Assembly (NCBI RefSeq): GCF_034387475.1
Contig: NZ_JAXCIL010000001.1
Location: 1,302,001 to 1,366,000 of the forward strand
Direction: 5' to 3'
DNA: 64,000 nt
From: Pseudomonas sp. Teo4
Lineage (GTDB): Bacteria; Pseudomonadota; Gammaproteobacteria; Pseudomonadales; Pseudomonadaceae
This document shows, one piece after another, positions 1 to 12,278 of this stretch. Positions within the stretch are counted from its first letter, which is position 1. Each line of letters starts with the position of its first letter. The notes under the pieces are model-generated. The model was not told the DNA's origin. It was given only the letters and a program-made list of their open reading frames with translations, and did not search any database. The position numbers were made by a program, and so were the translations under genes.

Positions 1-447
1 GGCAGCCTGGACAACCAGATCGACACCACCACCGGCACCCTGAAGTTCAAGGGCCGTTTCGAGAACAAGGACCAAGCCCTGTTCCCCAACCAGTTCGTCA
101 ACGTGCGCCTGCTGGCCGACACCCTCAAGCAGGTGGTGCTGGCGCCGGCCGCGGCCATCCAGTTCGGCAACGACGGCACCTTTGCCTACGTCGTCAACGC
201 CGAGAACAAGGTCAATATCCGCAAACTCAAGGTGGGCGCCAGCGACGGCGAGCACAGCGTGATCCTCGAGGGCCTGGCCGCGGGTGACCGGCTGGTGCTC
301 GAAGGCACCGACCGCCTGCGCGAAGGCACCAAGGTGGACGTGGTGGAAGACAGCTCGCAGGTCCCCACCACCCCTGGCCAGCACCTGCAGGGCCAGGATG
401 CCAAAGGCTCGGCCCAGGCGGGTGAAGCAGGCAAGGCGGGCGCATGA
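1..447 (+). CDS. muxA: RND efflux periplasmic adaptor, 3' end (MuxA/MdtA type)
   Basis: Only the last 148 codons lie in the window; the frame is open from base 1 to the TGA at 445-447. The visible part is the beta-barrel and membrane-proximal end of an HlyD/MdtA-type adaptor ([14 protein letters not shown], then [14 protein letters not shown] and [20 protein letters not shown]). The tail is Gln/Ala/Gly-rich. Such adaptors are periplasmic, usually lipid-anchored, and join an RND pump to an outer-membrane channel. The stop overlaps the next start as ATGA, so it is translationally coupled to two RND pump genes and a channel gene. That four-gene order is the MuxABC-OpmB (MdtABC-like) arrangement. 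The symbol rests on this order and family resemblance. Confidence 0.85.
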   Translation, partial: GSLDNQIDTTTGTLKFKGRFENKDQALFPNQFVNVRLLADTLKQVVLAPAAAIQFGNDGTFAYVVNAENKVNIRKLKVGASDGEHSVILEGLAAGDRLVLEGTDRLREGTKVDVVEDSSQVPTTPGQHLQGQDAKGSAQAGEAGKAGA

Positions 448-3400
448 ACCTCTCGCGCCTGTTCATCCTGCGCCCGGTCGCAACCACGCTGAGCATGCTG
501 GCCATTGTTCTGGCCGGCCTGATTGCCTACAAATTGCTGCCGGTCTCGGCGTTGCCCCAGGTTGATTACCCGACCATTCGGGTCATGACCCTGTACCCCG
601 GTGCCAGCCCCAGGTCATGACCAGTGCCGTCACCGCTCCGCTGGAGCGCCAGTTCGGCCAGATGCCGGGCCTTACCCAGATGGCCTCGACCAGTTCCGGC
701 GGCGCTTCGGTGCTGACCTTGCGCTTCAGCCTGGACATGAACATGGACGTCGCCGAGCAACAGGTGCAGGCCGCGATCAACGCCGCCAACAACTTGCTGC
801 CCAGCGACCTGCCGGCACCGCCGGTGTACAACAAGGTCAACCCCGCCGATACCCCGGTGCTGACCCTGGCCATCTCTTCCAAGACCATGCCGTTGCCCAA
901 GCTCAACGACCTGGTCGACACCCGCGTGGCGCAGAAAATCGCCCAGATCAGCGGCGTGGGCATGGTCAGCATCGCCGGTGGCCAGCGCCAGGCGGTGCGC
1001 ATCAAGGTCAATGTCGACGCTCTGGCCGCCAACGGCCTGAACCTCGAAGACGTGCGTACCCTGATCGGCGCCTCCAACGTCAACCAGCCCAAGGGCAACT
1101 TCGATGGCCCGACCCGGGTATCGATGCTCGACGCCAACGACCAGCTGCGTTCGCCCGAGGAGTACGCCAACCTCATCCTGGCCTACAACAACGGTGCGCC
1201 CCTGCGTCTGAAGGACGTCGCCGAGATCGTCGATGGCGCCGAGAACGAGCGCCTGGCCGCCTGGGCCAACGAGAACCAGGCCGTGCTGCTGAACATCCAG
1301 CGCCAGCCGGGCGCCAACGTCATCGAAGTGGTCGACCGGATCAAGCAGATGCTGCCATCGATCACCGACAACCTGCCCGCTGGCCTGGACGTTTCGGTGC
1401 TGACCGACCGCACCCAGACCATCCGTGCAGCGGTCAAGGACGTGCAGCATGAGCTGCTGATCGCCATCGTTCTGGTGGTGATGGTCACGTTCGTGTTCCT
1501 GCGTCGCGTCAGTGCAACCATCATTCCGTCGATCGCCGTGCCGCTGTCGCTGATCGGCACCTTCGGCGTCATGTACCTGGCCGGTTTCTCGATCAACAAC
1601 CTGACCCTGATGGCCCTGACCATCGCCACCGGTTTCGTGGTGGACGATGCCATCGTCATGCTGGAGAACATCTCCCGGCATATCGAAGAAGGCGAAACGC
1701 CCATGCAGGCGGCGCTCAAGGGCGCTCGGCAGATCGGCTTCACCCTGATCTCCCTGACCTTCTCGTTGATCGCGGTGCTGATTCCGCTGCTGTTCATGGC
1801 CGATGTGGTCGGCCGACTGTTCCGCGAGTTCGCCATCACCCTGGCGGTGGCCATTCTGATATCGCTGGTGGTGTCGCTGACCCTGACCCCGATGATGTGC
1901 GCGCGTCTGCTCAAGCGCGAACCCAAGGAAGAAGAGCAGGGCGCTTCTACCGTGCCAGCGGTGCCTGGATCGACTGGCTGATCGAGCACTATGGTCGTGG
2001 TCTGCAGTGGGTGCTCAAGCACCAGCCACTGACCCTGCTGGTGGCCGTGGCCAGTCTTGCGCTGACGGTGGTGCTGTACCTGGCCGTGCCCAAGGGCTTC
2101 TTCCCAGCCCAGGACACCGGGGTGATCAGGGTATTTCCGAGGCGCCGCAATCGACGTCGTTCGCCGCCATGAGCGAACGCCAGCAGGCCCTGAGCAAGGT
2201 GATCCTGCAAGACCCAGCGGTGCAGAGCCTGTCGTCCTACATTGGTGTGGACGGCGACAACGCCACGCTCAACAGCGGCCGCTTGCTGATCAACCTGAAA
2301 CCTCACGGCGAACGTGATGTCACTGCCGCCGAGGTCATCAGCCGCCTGCAGCCTCAGCTCGACAAGCTGGTGGGTATTCGCCTGTTCATGCAGCCGGTGC
2401 AGGACCTGAGCATCGAAGACCGGGTCAGCCGCACCCAGTACCAGTTCAGCCTGTCCTCGCCCGACGCCGAGCTGCTGGCGCAGTGGAGCGGCAAGCTGGT
2501 CCAGGCCCTGCAGCAGCGTCCAGAACTGCAGGACGTGGCCAGCGACCTGCAGGACAAGGGCCTGCAGGTATACCTGGTGATCGACCGCGACATGGCCAGC
2601 CGTCTTGGCATCAACGTGTCGCAAATAACCAATGCCTTGTACGACGCCTTCGGCCAACGGCAGATCTCGACCATCTACACCCAGGCCAGCCAGTACCGCG
2701 TGGTGCTGCAGTCCCAGACTGCGGCCAGCATCGGCCCGCAGGCGCTGGAGTCGATCCACGTCAAGCTCGCCACCGACGGCGGCCAGGTGCGGCTGTCGGC
2801 ACTGGCGCGCATCGAGCAGCGCCAGGCCCAGCTGGCGATTTCGCACATTGGCCAGTTCCCGGCGGTGATGATGTCGTTCAACCTGGCCCACGGCGCGTCC
2901 CTGGGCGAGGCGGTGAAGGTGATCGAGCAGGTGCAGCAGGAAATCGGCATGCCGATTGGCGTGCAGACCCGCTTCCAGGGCGCTGCCGAAGCGTTCCAGG
3001 CCTCGCTGTCGAGCACCTTGCTGCTGATTCTGGCCGCCGTGGTGACCATGTACATCGTGCTGGGCGTGCTCTACGAGAGCTATATTCACCCGGTGACCAT
3101 CCTATCGACCCTGCCGTCGGCGGCCGTAGGGGCCTTGCTGGCGCTGATCCTCAGCGGCAACGACCTAGGGATGATCGCCATCATCGGCATCATCCTGCTC
3201 ATCGGTATCGTCAAGAAGAACGCGATCATGATGATCGACTTCGCCCTTGAAGCCGAACGCAACCAGGGCATGGCGCCGCGTGACGCGATCTACCAGGCGG
3301 CGCTGCTGCGCTTCCGGCCGATCCTGATGACCACCCTGGCGGCGCTGTTCGGTGCCGTACCCTTGATGCTTGCGACCGGCTCCGGCGCCGAATTGCGCCA

Positions 3401-3541
3401 GCCCTGGGCCTGGTGATGGTTGGCGGCCTGCTGGTCAGCCAGGTGCTGACGCTGTTCACCACGCCGGTCATCTACCTGTACTTCGACCGCCTGGCACGCC
3501 GCTGGCGCCCGGCCACTGACGCGAAGCAGGTCGAGGCATGA
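444..3541 (+). CDS. muxB: RND efflux transporter, MuxB/MdtB type (4 frame breaks)
   Basis: Inner-membrane resistance-nodulation-division proton/drug antiporter, first of two non-identical pump subunits that form a heteromultimer in the MdtBC/MuxBC family. The start overlaps muxA (ATGA) and the protein opens with the family N terminus [22 protein letters not shown] landmarks are seen: [18 protein letters not shown], the TM4 proton-relay acidic pair in [19 protein letters not shown], and [19 protein letters not shown]. The frame is broken near 609, 1940, 2127 and 3403, each time by loss of one C in a C-rich stretch. Adding four bases gives 1033 residues, the usual family length. The stop overlaps muxC as ATGA. 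I infer sequencing errors, because the protein is conserved across each break. Confidence 0.9.
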
Positions 3542-6500
3542 ATCTGTCCGGACCTTTCATTCGCCGGCCGGTGGCGACCATGCTGCTGAGCCTGGCGATC
3601 ATGCTGCTCGGTGGCGTCAGCTTCGGCCTGCTGCCGGTATCGCCACTGCCACAGATGGACTTCCCGGTCATCGTGGTGCAGGCCAACCTGTCCGGTGCCA
3701 GCCCCGAGGTCATGGCGGCTACCGTCGCCACGCCGCTGGAGCGCAAGCTGGGCACCATCGCCGGCGTCACCACGCTCACCAGTAGTTCGAACCAGGGCTC
3801 GACCCGGGTGATCATCGGCTTCGAGCAGGGCCGCGACATCGATGGCGCGGCGCGCGAAGTGCAGGCGGCGATCAACGCCACCCGCAACCTGTTGCCCAGT
3901 GGCATGCGCAGCATGCCCACCTACAAGAAGATCAACCCGTCGCAAGCGCCGATCATGGTGCTGTCGCTGACCTCGGATGTGCTGCAGAAAGGCCAGCTGT
4001 ATGACCTGGCCGACACCATCCTGTCGCAGAGCCTGGCGCAGGTGAGCGGGGTAGGTGAGGTGCAGATCGGCGGCAGTTCGTTGCCGGCCGTGCGCATCGC
4101 GGTGGAGCCGCAACTGCTCAACCAGTACAGCCTGTCGTTGGACGAAGTGCGCACGGCAGTGGCCAATGCCAACCAGCGCCGACCCATGGGCTTCGTCGAG
4201 GATGCCGAACGCAACTGGCAGGTGCGGGCCAACGACCAGCTGGAAAAGGCCGCGGATTATGAGCCGATCGTGGTCCGGCAACAGAATGGCACCATTCTGC
4301 GCCTGTCCGACGTGGCAACCATCACCGATGGTGTGGAGAACCGCTACAACAGTGGCTTCTTCAACGACCAGAGCGCGGTGCTGCTGGTGGTCAACCGCCA
4401 GACCGGCGCCAACATCATCGAAACCGTCGACCAGATCAAGGCGCAACTGCCGGCCCTGGAGTCGCTGCTGCCAGCCAGCGTCAAGCTGAACGTGGCCATG
4501 GACCGTTCGCCGGTGATCAAGGCCACCCTCAAGGAGGCCGAGCACACCTTGCTGATTGCCGTGGTGCTGGTGATCCTGGTGGTCTACCTGTTCCTCGGCA
4601 GCCTGCGCGCTTCGCTGATTCCGACCCTGGCGGTGCCGGTGTCGCTGGTGGGCACCTTCGCGGTCATGTACCTGTGCGGGTTCTCACTCAACAACCTGTC
4701 GTTGATGGCGCTGATTCTGGCCACCGGCCTGGTGGTGGACGACGCCATCGTGGTGCTGGAGAACATCTCCCGGCATATCGAGGAGGGTGAGTCGCCGATG
4801 CGCGCCGCGTTCCTGGGCGCCAAGGAAGTGGGCTTCACCTTGCTGTCGATGAACGTCTCGCTGGTGGCGGTGTTCGTCTCGATCCTGTTCATGGGCGGCA
4901 TCGTGCGTAACCTGTTCCTGGAGTTCTCGGTCACGTTGGCGGCGGCGATCATCGTCTCGCTGGTGGTTTCGCTGACCTTGACTCCGATGCTCTGCGCCCG
5001 CTGGCTCAAGGCGCAGCACAGCGAAAAGACCCGTCTGCAAGGCTGGAGCGATCAACTCCACCAGCGCATGGTCAATGTCTATGATCGCAGCCTGGGCTGG
5101 GCGCTGCGTCACAAGCGCCTGACCCTGATCAGCCTGCTGGTGACCATCGGCGTCAACATCGCCCTGTATGTGGTGGTGCCCAAGACCCTCATGCCGCAGC
5201 AGGATACAGGCCAGCTGATGGGCTTCATCCGCGGTGACGACGGCCTGTCGTTCAGCGTGATGCAGCCGAAGATGGAGATCTACCGGCGCGCCTTGCTGGC
5301 CGACCCCGCGGTACAGAGCGTTGCCGGGTTCATCGGCGGCAACAGCGGTACCAACAATGCCATGGTGCTGGTGCGCCTGAAGCCGATCAGCGAACGCAAG
5401 CTCAATGCCCAGCGGGTGATCGAGCGTTTGCGCAAGGAAATGCCCAAGGTGCCGGGTGGCCGGCTGTACCTGATGGCTGACCAGGACCTGCAGTTGGGCG
5501 GCGGTGGCCGCGACCAGACGTCGTCGCAGTACCTCTACACCTTGCAGAGCGGAGACCTGGCGGCGCTGCGCGCATGGTTCCCGAAAGTCGTCGCAGCCAT
5601 GCGTGCACTGCCAGAACTGACCGCCATCGACGCCCGCGACGGCTCGGGCACCCAGCAGGTGACCCTGGTGGTCGACCGTGACCAGGCCAAGCGCCTGGGT
5701 ATCGATATGGACATGATTACCACGGTGCTCAACAACGCCTACAGCCAGCGGCAGATCTCGACCATCTACGACAGCCTCAACCAGTACCAGGTGGTGCTGG
5801 AGATCAACCCGAAATACGCCTGGGACCCGACCACGCTGGAGCAGGTACAGGTCATTACCACCGATGGTGCCCGGTACCGCTGTCGACCATTGCCCGGTAC
5901 GAGAACAGCCTGGCCAACGACCGGGTCAGCCATGAGGGGCAGTTCGCCTCTGAAGACATCGCCTTCGACGTCGCCGAAGGCTACAGCCCCGACCAGGCCA
6001 TGAGCGCGGTGGAGCGGGCGGTGGCCAAGGTCGGCCTGCCCGAAGAGGTGATCGCCAAGCTCGGCGGTACCGCCGATGCCTTTGCCAAGACTCAGGAAGG
6101 CCAACCGCTGATGATCCTCGGCGCTCTGGTGCTGGTGTACCTGGTGCTGGGCATTCTGTATGAAAGTTACATTCACCCGCTGACCATTCTCTCGACCTTG
6201 CCCTCGGCCGGCGTAGGTGCCTTGCTGGCGCTGTACGCCACCGGCGGCGAGTTCAGCCTGATCTCGCTGCTGGGGTTGTTCCTGCTGATCGGGGTGGTGA
6301 AGAAGAACGCCATCCTGATGATCGACCTGGCCTTGCAACTTGAGCGCAACCAGGGCCTAACGCCGGAAGAGTCCATTCGCCGTGCCTGCCTGCTGCGTCT
6401 GCGGCCGATCCTGATGACCACTCTGGCGGCCATCCTGGGGGCTTTGCCGCTGCTGCTCAGCCGCGCTGAAGGCGCCGAAATGCGCCAGCCCCTGGGCCTG

Positions 6501-6644
6501 ACCATCATCGGTGGCCTGGTATTCAGCCAGGTCCTGACCCTTTACACGACGCCGGTGGTCTACCTGTACCTCGACCGCCTGCGTCACCGTTTCAACCGTT
6601 GGCGCGGCGTGCGCACCGACGCCGCCCTGGAAACCCCGCTATGA
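3538..6644 (+). CDS. muxC: RND efflux transporter, MuxC/MdtC type (1 frame break)
   Basis: Second RND pump subunit, paralogous to the gene before it. It begins [20 protein letters not shown] and carries the TM4 motif [19 protein letters not shown], a periplasmic substrate-binding region and the late [19 protein letters not shown] motif. One frame break near 5871 (a G lost where [15 protein letters not shown] is expected) separates codons 1-778 from the rest; repair gives 1035 residues. The start overlaps the muxB stop, and the stop at 6642-6644 overlaps the next start. All four genes are therefore coupled and presumably co-transcribed from upstream of the window. Substrates cannot be read from sequence. 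Confidence 0.92.
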
Positions 6645-8126
6645 ACTTTGCCCAGACACCCCTTCACAGTGCCCTGCAATTGCTGACCCGTGGGCGGGCT
6701 CACGCCTGGTTGGCGCGGGGTTGTGCGCGGTGCTGCTCAGTGCCTGTACCTTGAGCCCCGACTACCACCGCCCTGAGCTGAGCACCCCGCCCAGTTCAAA
6801 CAGGCAGAAGGTTGGACCCAGGCCAAGCCGTCCGATGCCATCGCCCGCGGGGCATGGTGGGAAATTTATGGCGATGCTGGGCTTAACGCGCTGGTCGAGG
6901 AACTCAACCGCAGCAACCAGACTGTCGCCCAGTCCGCAGCCCAGTACCGCCAGGCCCAGGCCCTGGTTCGTAGCAGCCGTGCTTCGCTGTTCCCAAGCCT
7001 TGACCTGAGCACCAGCAAGAACCGCTCGGCGCAAGGTACCGGCAGCAGCAGTTCGAGCCTGTCCAACAACAGCAGCGGCATCCGCAACACCTACAATGCG
7101 CAGCTCGGGGTGAGCTGGGAGATCGACCTGTGGGGCAAGCTGCGGGAAACCCTCAATGCCAACGAGGCCAGCGCTGAAGCCAGTCTTGCCGACTTGGCGG
7201 CGATCCGCCTGAGCCAGCAATCGGAACTGGTGCAGAACTATCTGCAACTGCGGGTCATCGACGAGCAGAAACGTCTGCTGGAAGCCACGGTGGCCGCCTA
7301 TGAGCGGTCGTTGCGGATGAACGAAAACCAGTACCGCGCTGGCGTGGCCGGCCCCGATGCGGTGGCCCAGGCCCGTACCCAGCTCAAGAGTACCCAGGCC
7401 GACCTGATCGACCTGGCCTGGCAGCGCGCCCAATTCGAGAACGCCATCGCGGTGCTGATGGGCAAGGCCCCGGCCGAATTCAGTCTGGCGGACAGCAAGT
7501 CGATTCCGTCACTGCCGGACATTCCGGTATCGCTGCCCTCGCAATTGCTGGAGCGCCGCCCAGACATCGCTTCGGCCGAGCGCAATGTGATGGCGGCCAA
7601 CGCCAATATCGGCGTGTCCCGCGCGGCGTACTTCCCCGACCTGTCCTTGAGCATGAGCGGTGGCTACTCCAGCAGCAGCTTCAGCAACTGGATCGAGCTG
7701 CCCAACCGCTACTGGTCGGTAGGGCCATCGCTGGCCATGACCCTGTTCGATGCTGGCAAGCGCAGCGCCGAAGTGGACCGCACCGTGGCCGTGTACGACC
7801 AGACCGTGGCGCAGTATCGGCAGACCGTGCTCGATGGCTTCAAGGAGGTCGAGAACTACCTGGTACAGCTCAAGGTGTACGCCGACGAAGCGGTGGTGCG
7901 CCAGGAGGCACTGGATGCCGCGCGGGAGTCGCTGCGCCTGACCGAGAACCAGTACCGCGCCGGGCTGATCGGTTACCTGGACGTGGTCAACGTGCAGACC
8001 ACGGCGTTGAGCAACGAGCGCAGCGTACTCAACTTGCTGCAGGGGCGGTTGGTGGCGAGTGTGCAGTTGATTGCCGCGCTGGGCGGCGGCTGGAATGCCG
8101 ATGAGGCGTTCGCCCAGCAGGAGTGA
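6641..8126 (+). CDS. opmB: Outer-membrane efflux channel lipoprotein, OpmB/NodT type (2 frame breaks)
   Basis: TolC-like outer-membrane factor of the NodT/CusC family that completes the preceding RND pump. After a signal segment, the lipobox-like LLSAC precedes TLSPDYHRPEL, as in OprM-type lipoproteins. Two OEP repeats follow, with YLQLRVIDEQKRLLEATVAA in the first, then ELPNRYWSVGPSLAMTLFDA and the second-repeat RLTENQYRAGLIGYLDVVNV. Breaks near 6700 (between the ATG and the lipobox) and 6786 (STPAQFKQAEGW expected) are single-base losses; the repaired length is 495 residues. The first break is the less certain, since the signal-peptide region is poorly conserved. REP elements follow the stop. 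Confidence 0.87.
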
Positions 8127-8136
8127 CAGAGACCCC

Positions 8137-8314
8137 ATCGCCGGCAAGCCGGCTCCCACAGATATTGCAGGGATCTTGAGAGCGGTGCGGTCCATGTGGG
8201 GGATACTGGCTTGTGTTGGCTGTACCGGCCCCATCGCCGGCAAGCCGGCTCCTACAGGTACTGCAATGATCTTGAGAGCGGTGCGGTCCATGTGGGAGCC
8301 GGCTTGCCGGCGAT
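8137..8314. repeat. REP cluster with a repeated spacer
   Basis: Three copies of a Pseudomonas REP palindrome with core GCCGGCAAGCCGGC or its complement lie at 8137-8161, 8233-8257 and 8291-8314. The first two are in one orientation and the third is inverted, as in a BIME. The spacer after the first and second copies is also duplicated: ATCTTGAGAGCGGTGCGGTC recurs about 97 bp apart. The cluster sits between convergence-free genes, just after the efflux operon, and may act as a transcript 3'-end stabiliser or terminator. That role is inferred. Confidence 0.9.
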
Positions 8315-8414
8315 GAATGCACCGCGGATTTTGGATCCATTCTCACGCTCAAAAACCCCGTGCGTTTCGCCAACGCTTGAGTACAATTCTCAGTTTTTCG
8401 GGACATTCGTCCCG

Positions 8415-10572
8415 ATGCTGGAACTCCCAATGCTGACCGGTAGCTACTCCTCCTCGCTGGTGCTGATTTCGCTGTGCGTGGCGATTCTGGCGTCCTACAC
8501 CGCCCTTGACCTCACCGGACGCATCGCCACTGCGAAGGGGCGGGCAGTCCAACTGTGGATAGCCGGCGGGGCGCTGGCCATGGGTATCGGCATCTGGTCG
8601 ATGCATTTCATCGGCATGTTGGCGTTCAGCCTGCCCATCCAGCTGGGTTATGACTTCGGCCTCACCGCCTTCTCACTGTTGATCGCAGTACTGTCCTCCG
8701 CATTTGCCCTGTGGCTGGTCAGCCAGCCGAGCCTGCCATGGCCGCAGCTGGGGTTCGGCGCATTGATCATGGGCGCAGGCATCAGCTGCATGCACTACAC
8801 CGGCATGGGCGGCGCTGCGCATGCTCCCAGGCATCGATTACGACCCCACGCTGTTCGGCGCGTCCCTGATCATTGCCGTGAGCGCGTCGGCGGCGGCCTT
8901 GTGGATTGCCTTCAGGCTTCGCCAGCACACGCCGTATGTCCGGCACGTGCGTGGCCTGGCGGCGATCATCATGGGCTTTGCCATCGTTGGCATGCATTAC
9001 ACCGGCATGGCCGCCGCGAACTTCCCCGATGGCAGTTACTGCGGTGCGCTGGCCGAGGGCCTCAAGGGCGATGGCCTGGTCTACCTGGTGCTGATCACCA
9101 CGCTGGCGGTGCTGTCGGTGGCCTTGCTCACGTCGGTGCTCGATGCCCGTCTTGAGGCGCGCACCGCCGAGCTTGCCCAGTCATTGACGCTGGCCAACCA
9201 GGAACTGATTCAGCTGGCCTTGCACGACACCCTGACTGGCCTGCCAAACCGAACGCTGCTTTCCGACCGTATCGAGCAGGCCATCAGCAAGGTGGCAGAG
9301 CAGGGTGGTTGTTTTGCGCTGATGTTCATCGACCTTGACGGCTTCAAACCCGTCAATGACGCCTTCGGTCACCATGTGGGCGATCAGTTGCTCAAGGAAG
9401 TGGCGACGCGACTGCGTGGCCATCTGCACAGCCAGGACACCCTGGCACGCATTGGCGGCGACGAGTTCGTGCTGCTGGTGGAGTTGCAAGAGCCAGACGA
9501 TGCGATGGGCGTGGCGGTCAAGCAGGTCAACCTGATGTCGCGTCCCTTCCGTGTTGCCGAGCACGACCTGCAATTGTCGGCAAGCCTGGGAATCGTCCTT
9601 TACCCCGGCAACGGCCAGGACCAGCACGAACTGCTGCGCAATGCCGACGCCGCTATGTATCACGCCAAGAGCGCGGGCAAGAATGGCTACAGCTTCTTCG
9701 ACGTGTCGATGAACAGCAATGCCCGCCAGCAACTGCAATTGCTTCAGGACCTGCGAATGGCCCTTGAGCAACGCCAGTTCCGCCTGCACTACCAGCCCAA
9801 GTTCGACGCCCAGGCTTGCCGCCCCATTGGTGCGGAGGCCTTGTTGCGCTGGGAGCACCCGCAGCATGGGCTGCTGCTGCCGGACCGCTTCATTGGCTTG
9901 GCGGAAAAAACCGGTTTGATCATTCCCATTGGCGAGTGGGTGTTGCATGAAGCCTGCCGACAGATGCGTGCCTGGATGATGCAAGGGCACGAGGACTGGC
10001 GCATCGCGGTCAACCTTTCGGCTATTCAGTTCTGCCATGCCGGTCTGGTCGACAGCGTTGCCCGCGCCTTGCGCGAAAACAACCTGCCGGCCAACCGGTT
10101 GACCCTGGAAATCACCGAAACCACCGCCATGCATGACGCCGATGCCAGCCTCACGGTGCTGCAGCGTCTGTCCGATATGGGGGTGGATCTGTCCATCGAT
10201 GATTTCGGTACCGGCTATTCCAGCCTGATGTACCTCAAGCGCCTGCCAGCCAACGAACTGAAGATCGACCGAGGTTTCGTGCGCGACCTGGAACAGGACA
10301 GCGACGACGCGGCGATCGTTTCGGCAATCGTCGCGCTGGGTCAGGCCCTGGGCTTGCGGATTGTCGCCGAAGGTGTTGAAACCGACCGTCAGCAGGCTTT
10401 CCTGACACGCCTGGGCTGCGATTCGTTGCAGGGGTATCTGTTGGGGCAGCCTGTGCCGGGTGAGCAGTTCATGGCGGCACTTGGTACAGAGATCCGTGCC
10501 TCAGAGGGGCTACTAACTAGTATGATCCGGCTGCGGTCTGGGATGCTTTGGCTGCTCTGGAAACAATGCTGA
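8415..10572 (+). CDS. MHYT-GGDEF-EAL cyclic-di-GMP protein (1 frame break)
   Basis: Membrane sensor with both diguanylate-cyclase and phosphodiesterase domains. The N-terminal ~235 residues are a seven-helix MHYT sensor with the signature three times (MHFIGML, then MHYTGM twice), a family proposed to sense diatomic gases through bound metal. GGDEF (~260-420) keeps the catalytic RIGGDEF, but the inhibitory site reads HSQD instead of RxxD. EAL (~435-690) keeps EALLRWEHP, NLSAIQF, EITET, DDFGTGYSSLMYLKRL, KIDRGFV and EGVET, so phosphodiesterase activity looks possible. A single G appears inserted near 8807 (GGC ATG GCG expected); correcting it gives 718 residues. ATG at 8430 is an alternative start. 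It stands alone, so no target is indicated. Confidence 0.88.
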
Positions 10573-10658
10573 CTTAACTGGCCAAGGCCGCCCTGTCTTA
10601 CTTGAGCCCATTAGATTCAGTCCATGGTTGCATGGCGTTTCGCAATGGGAGTATCCAG

Positions 10659-11979
10659 ATGGGTAGCAAAGCTATAGTCGTTTCGTGTTGCTTTCTTATG
10701 AGCACATTAATCTCTGCGTCAGAGGATAGGCGGGCTCCAATATCAGGCAATGGGGCAACGCTCGACCCTTACTATTACGTCAGCGCCGAAACGTTGAGAC
10801 TGGGCAAACATGGCCAGCTCATCAAGTATAAAGAAATCGACCCACCAGCCGGCTTGGAGCAGGCCAGTCAAAACTTCCTGGCTATTTATAAATCTGCCAA
10901 AAATGACGCTACCAACTCGCCGGTGGCGGTATCGGCTGTAATAGCCCTGCCAAAAGGGAAGAAGCCTGCCGGGGGATGGCCGATCGTGAGTTGGGCGCAC
11001 GGTACTGTTGGAAGTGCAGACAAGTGCGCACCGTCGATGGACAACCATTTAATTGCCGATACACCCGCTCTGCGCCTGCACAAAGTCATCAATCGTTCGC
11101 CGCATGTCATGTTGAATGCTTTTTTGGACAACGGTTGGGCAGTGGTGATGACGGACTATGAAGGCTTGGGGACCGAAGGCCCTCACCCTTTCCTCAATGG
11201 TGCTTCGCAGGCGCGCTCGGTGCTCGACGCAGTTCGAACGGCGCGCCAGCTACCAGTCATCAAGGGGCGGGCACCTTTATTTTCTCGCAGCTTCGCAGTT
11301 GTTGGCCACTCTCAAGGGGGCAGGCGGCGTTGTTTGCCGGGCATCATCACGAGCGCTGGGCACCCGAACTTGATCTGGTGGGGGTTGCCGCCATTGCGCC
11401 CGCTTCCAGGTTGTTGGATCTGCGCTGGCTACCGGGTCTGGCATCTTCCAACGACAAGGCACGAGCAGCTCTGCCCTTTCTGGTACTTGCCACTCATGGT
11501 GTAAGGCGCGACGTGCCTGGGCTGGATTTGACGAAAGTGTATACACCAGCGGGTTCGCGATTATTCAATGAGACGGCGGACTCGCTGTGCCGGACAGAAC
11601 TCAGTAACTCACAGTGGACAGCCGAAGGAGCCGAACTGTTCAGGCAGCTGGATATGACGGAACTGAATGAGTCACTTGCTGCCATGCACCCGGATTTATC
11701 GATTGCTGTGCCGATTCGAATTTCACAGGCGGCTCATGACGAGCGGGTGACTGCGGTAAACACGAGGGCACTCGTGAAGGCGAGCTGGAACTCACGAATG
11801 CCAATACGCTCCATGACCGCGCCGTGTGTTACCAGGAGTATTCGCATGTTGCGTCAGCAGACGAGGCCGTGTTGGGCGATCATTTCGGCATTTTCAAGAC
11901 CGATATCAGTAATATGATCGATTGGCTTGAGATGCGCTTCGCCAAGCGAGTGCCGAGCCAATGCCAGGCATCCTCGTAA
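10659..11979 (+). CDS. Secreted lipase-family alpha/beta hydrolase (2 frame breaks)
   Basis: Resembles the secretory lipase (LIP) family of alpha/beta hydrolases. ATG 10659 is chosen because GGGAG lies 8-12 bases upstream and a signal peptide follows at once (MGSKAIVVSCCFLMSTLISA). The nucleophile elbow is GHSQGGQAALFAGHH (Ser expected as nucleophile), preceded by SWAHGTVGSADKCAPS and WAVVMTDYEGLGTEGPHPF, both typical of the family. Late motifs include VPIRISQAAHDERV, which holds a candidate catalytic Asp. Breaks near 11316 and 11780 are single G losses; the repaired length is 440 residues, ending TAA 11977-11979. Base composition is visibly lower in GC than its neighbours, so acquisition by transfer is possible. 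Substrate unknown. Confidence 0.78.
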
Positions 11980-12019
11980 AATGGCAATAGGATGTGATGC
12001 AGGTTGATACAGCCAAGTT

Positions 12020-12278
12020 CTAACCTGCCTGCTGCGTCGAACAGAAAGGCACGAAAGCCTCCATCTCGGCCTCGACGGCTTCGATGATTCGCTCAACGTC
12101 CGAGGCCGCCATGATGGCCGCACACGGGATGCCGGCGATGGCGAGCAGGGTTTGCCCGTGGCGCGGTCGAACAGGCGGGCGACCATGCTGCGCGGCGCAT
12201 CCATGCTGGCTTCGAAGCCCAGCGGTGGAAATGCCAACGCATCACCTGGCAGGCGTTGGGGAACGTCATCTTGTTCAT
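12020..12278 (-). CDS. Small DUF1652-family protein (2 frame breaks)
   Basis: An 86-residue protein after repair, matching the Pseudomonas DUF1652 pattern: MNKMTFPNACQVMRWHFH, LGFEASMDAPRSMVARLFD, then TLLAIAGIPCAAIMAA and a helical VERIIEAVEAEMEAF tail. The ATG at 12276-12278 has AGGAGG eight bases upstream, a strong ribosome binding site, which supports reality despite the small size. Breaks near 12225 and 12154 each lack one G on the plus strand. Function is unknown; the fold is a small alpha/beta protein as far as sequence suggests. It faces the neighbouring hydrolase tail to tail. Confidence in the family comes from recalled members, not a search. Confidence 0.72.

Noticed and set aside
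566..1681. Long minus-strand open frame antisense to muxB (similar ones at 1989-3089, 3472-4545, 12450-13508, 27144-28490)
   Set aside because: They are His/Gln/Gly/Val-rich mirror frames produced by high third-position GC on the opposite strand; the plus strand encodes clear conserved proteins.
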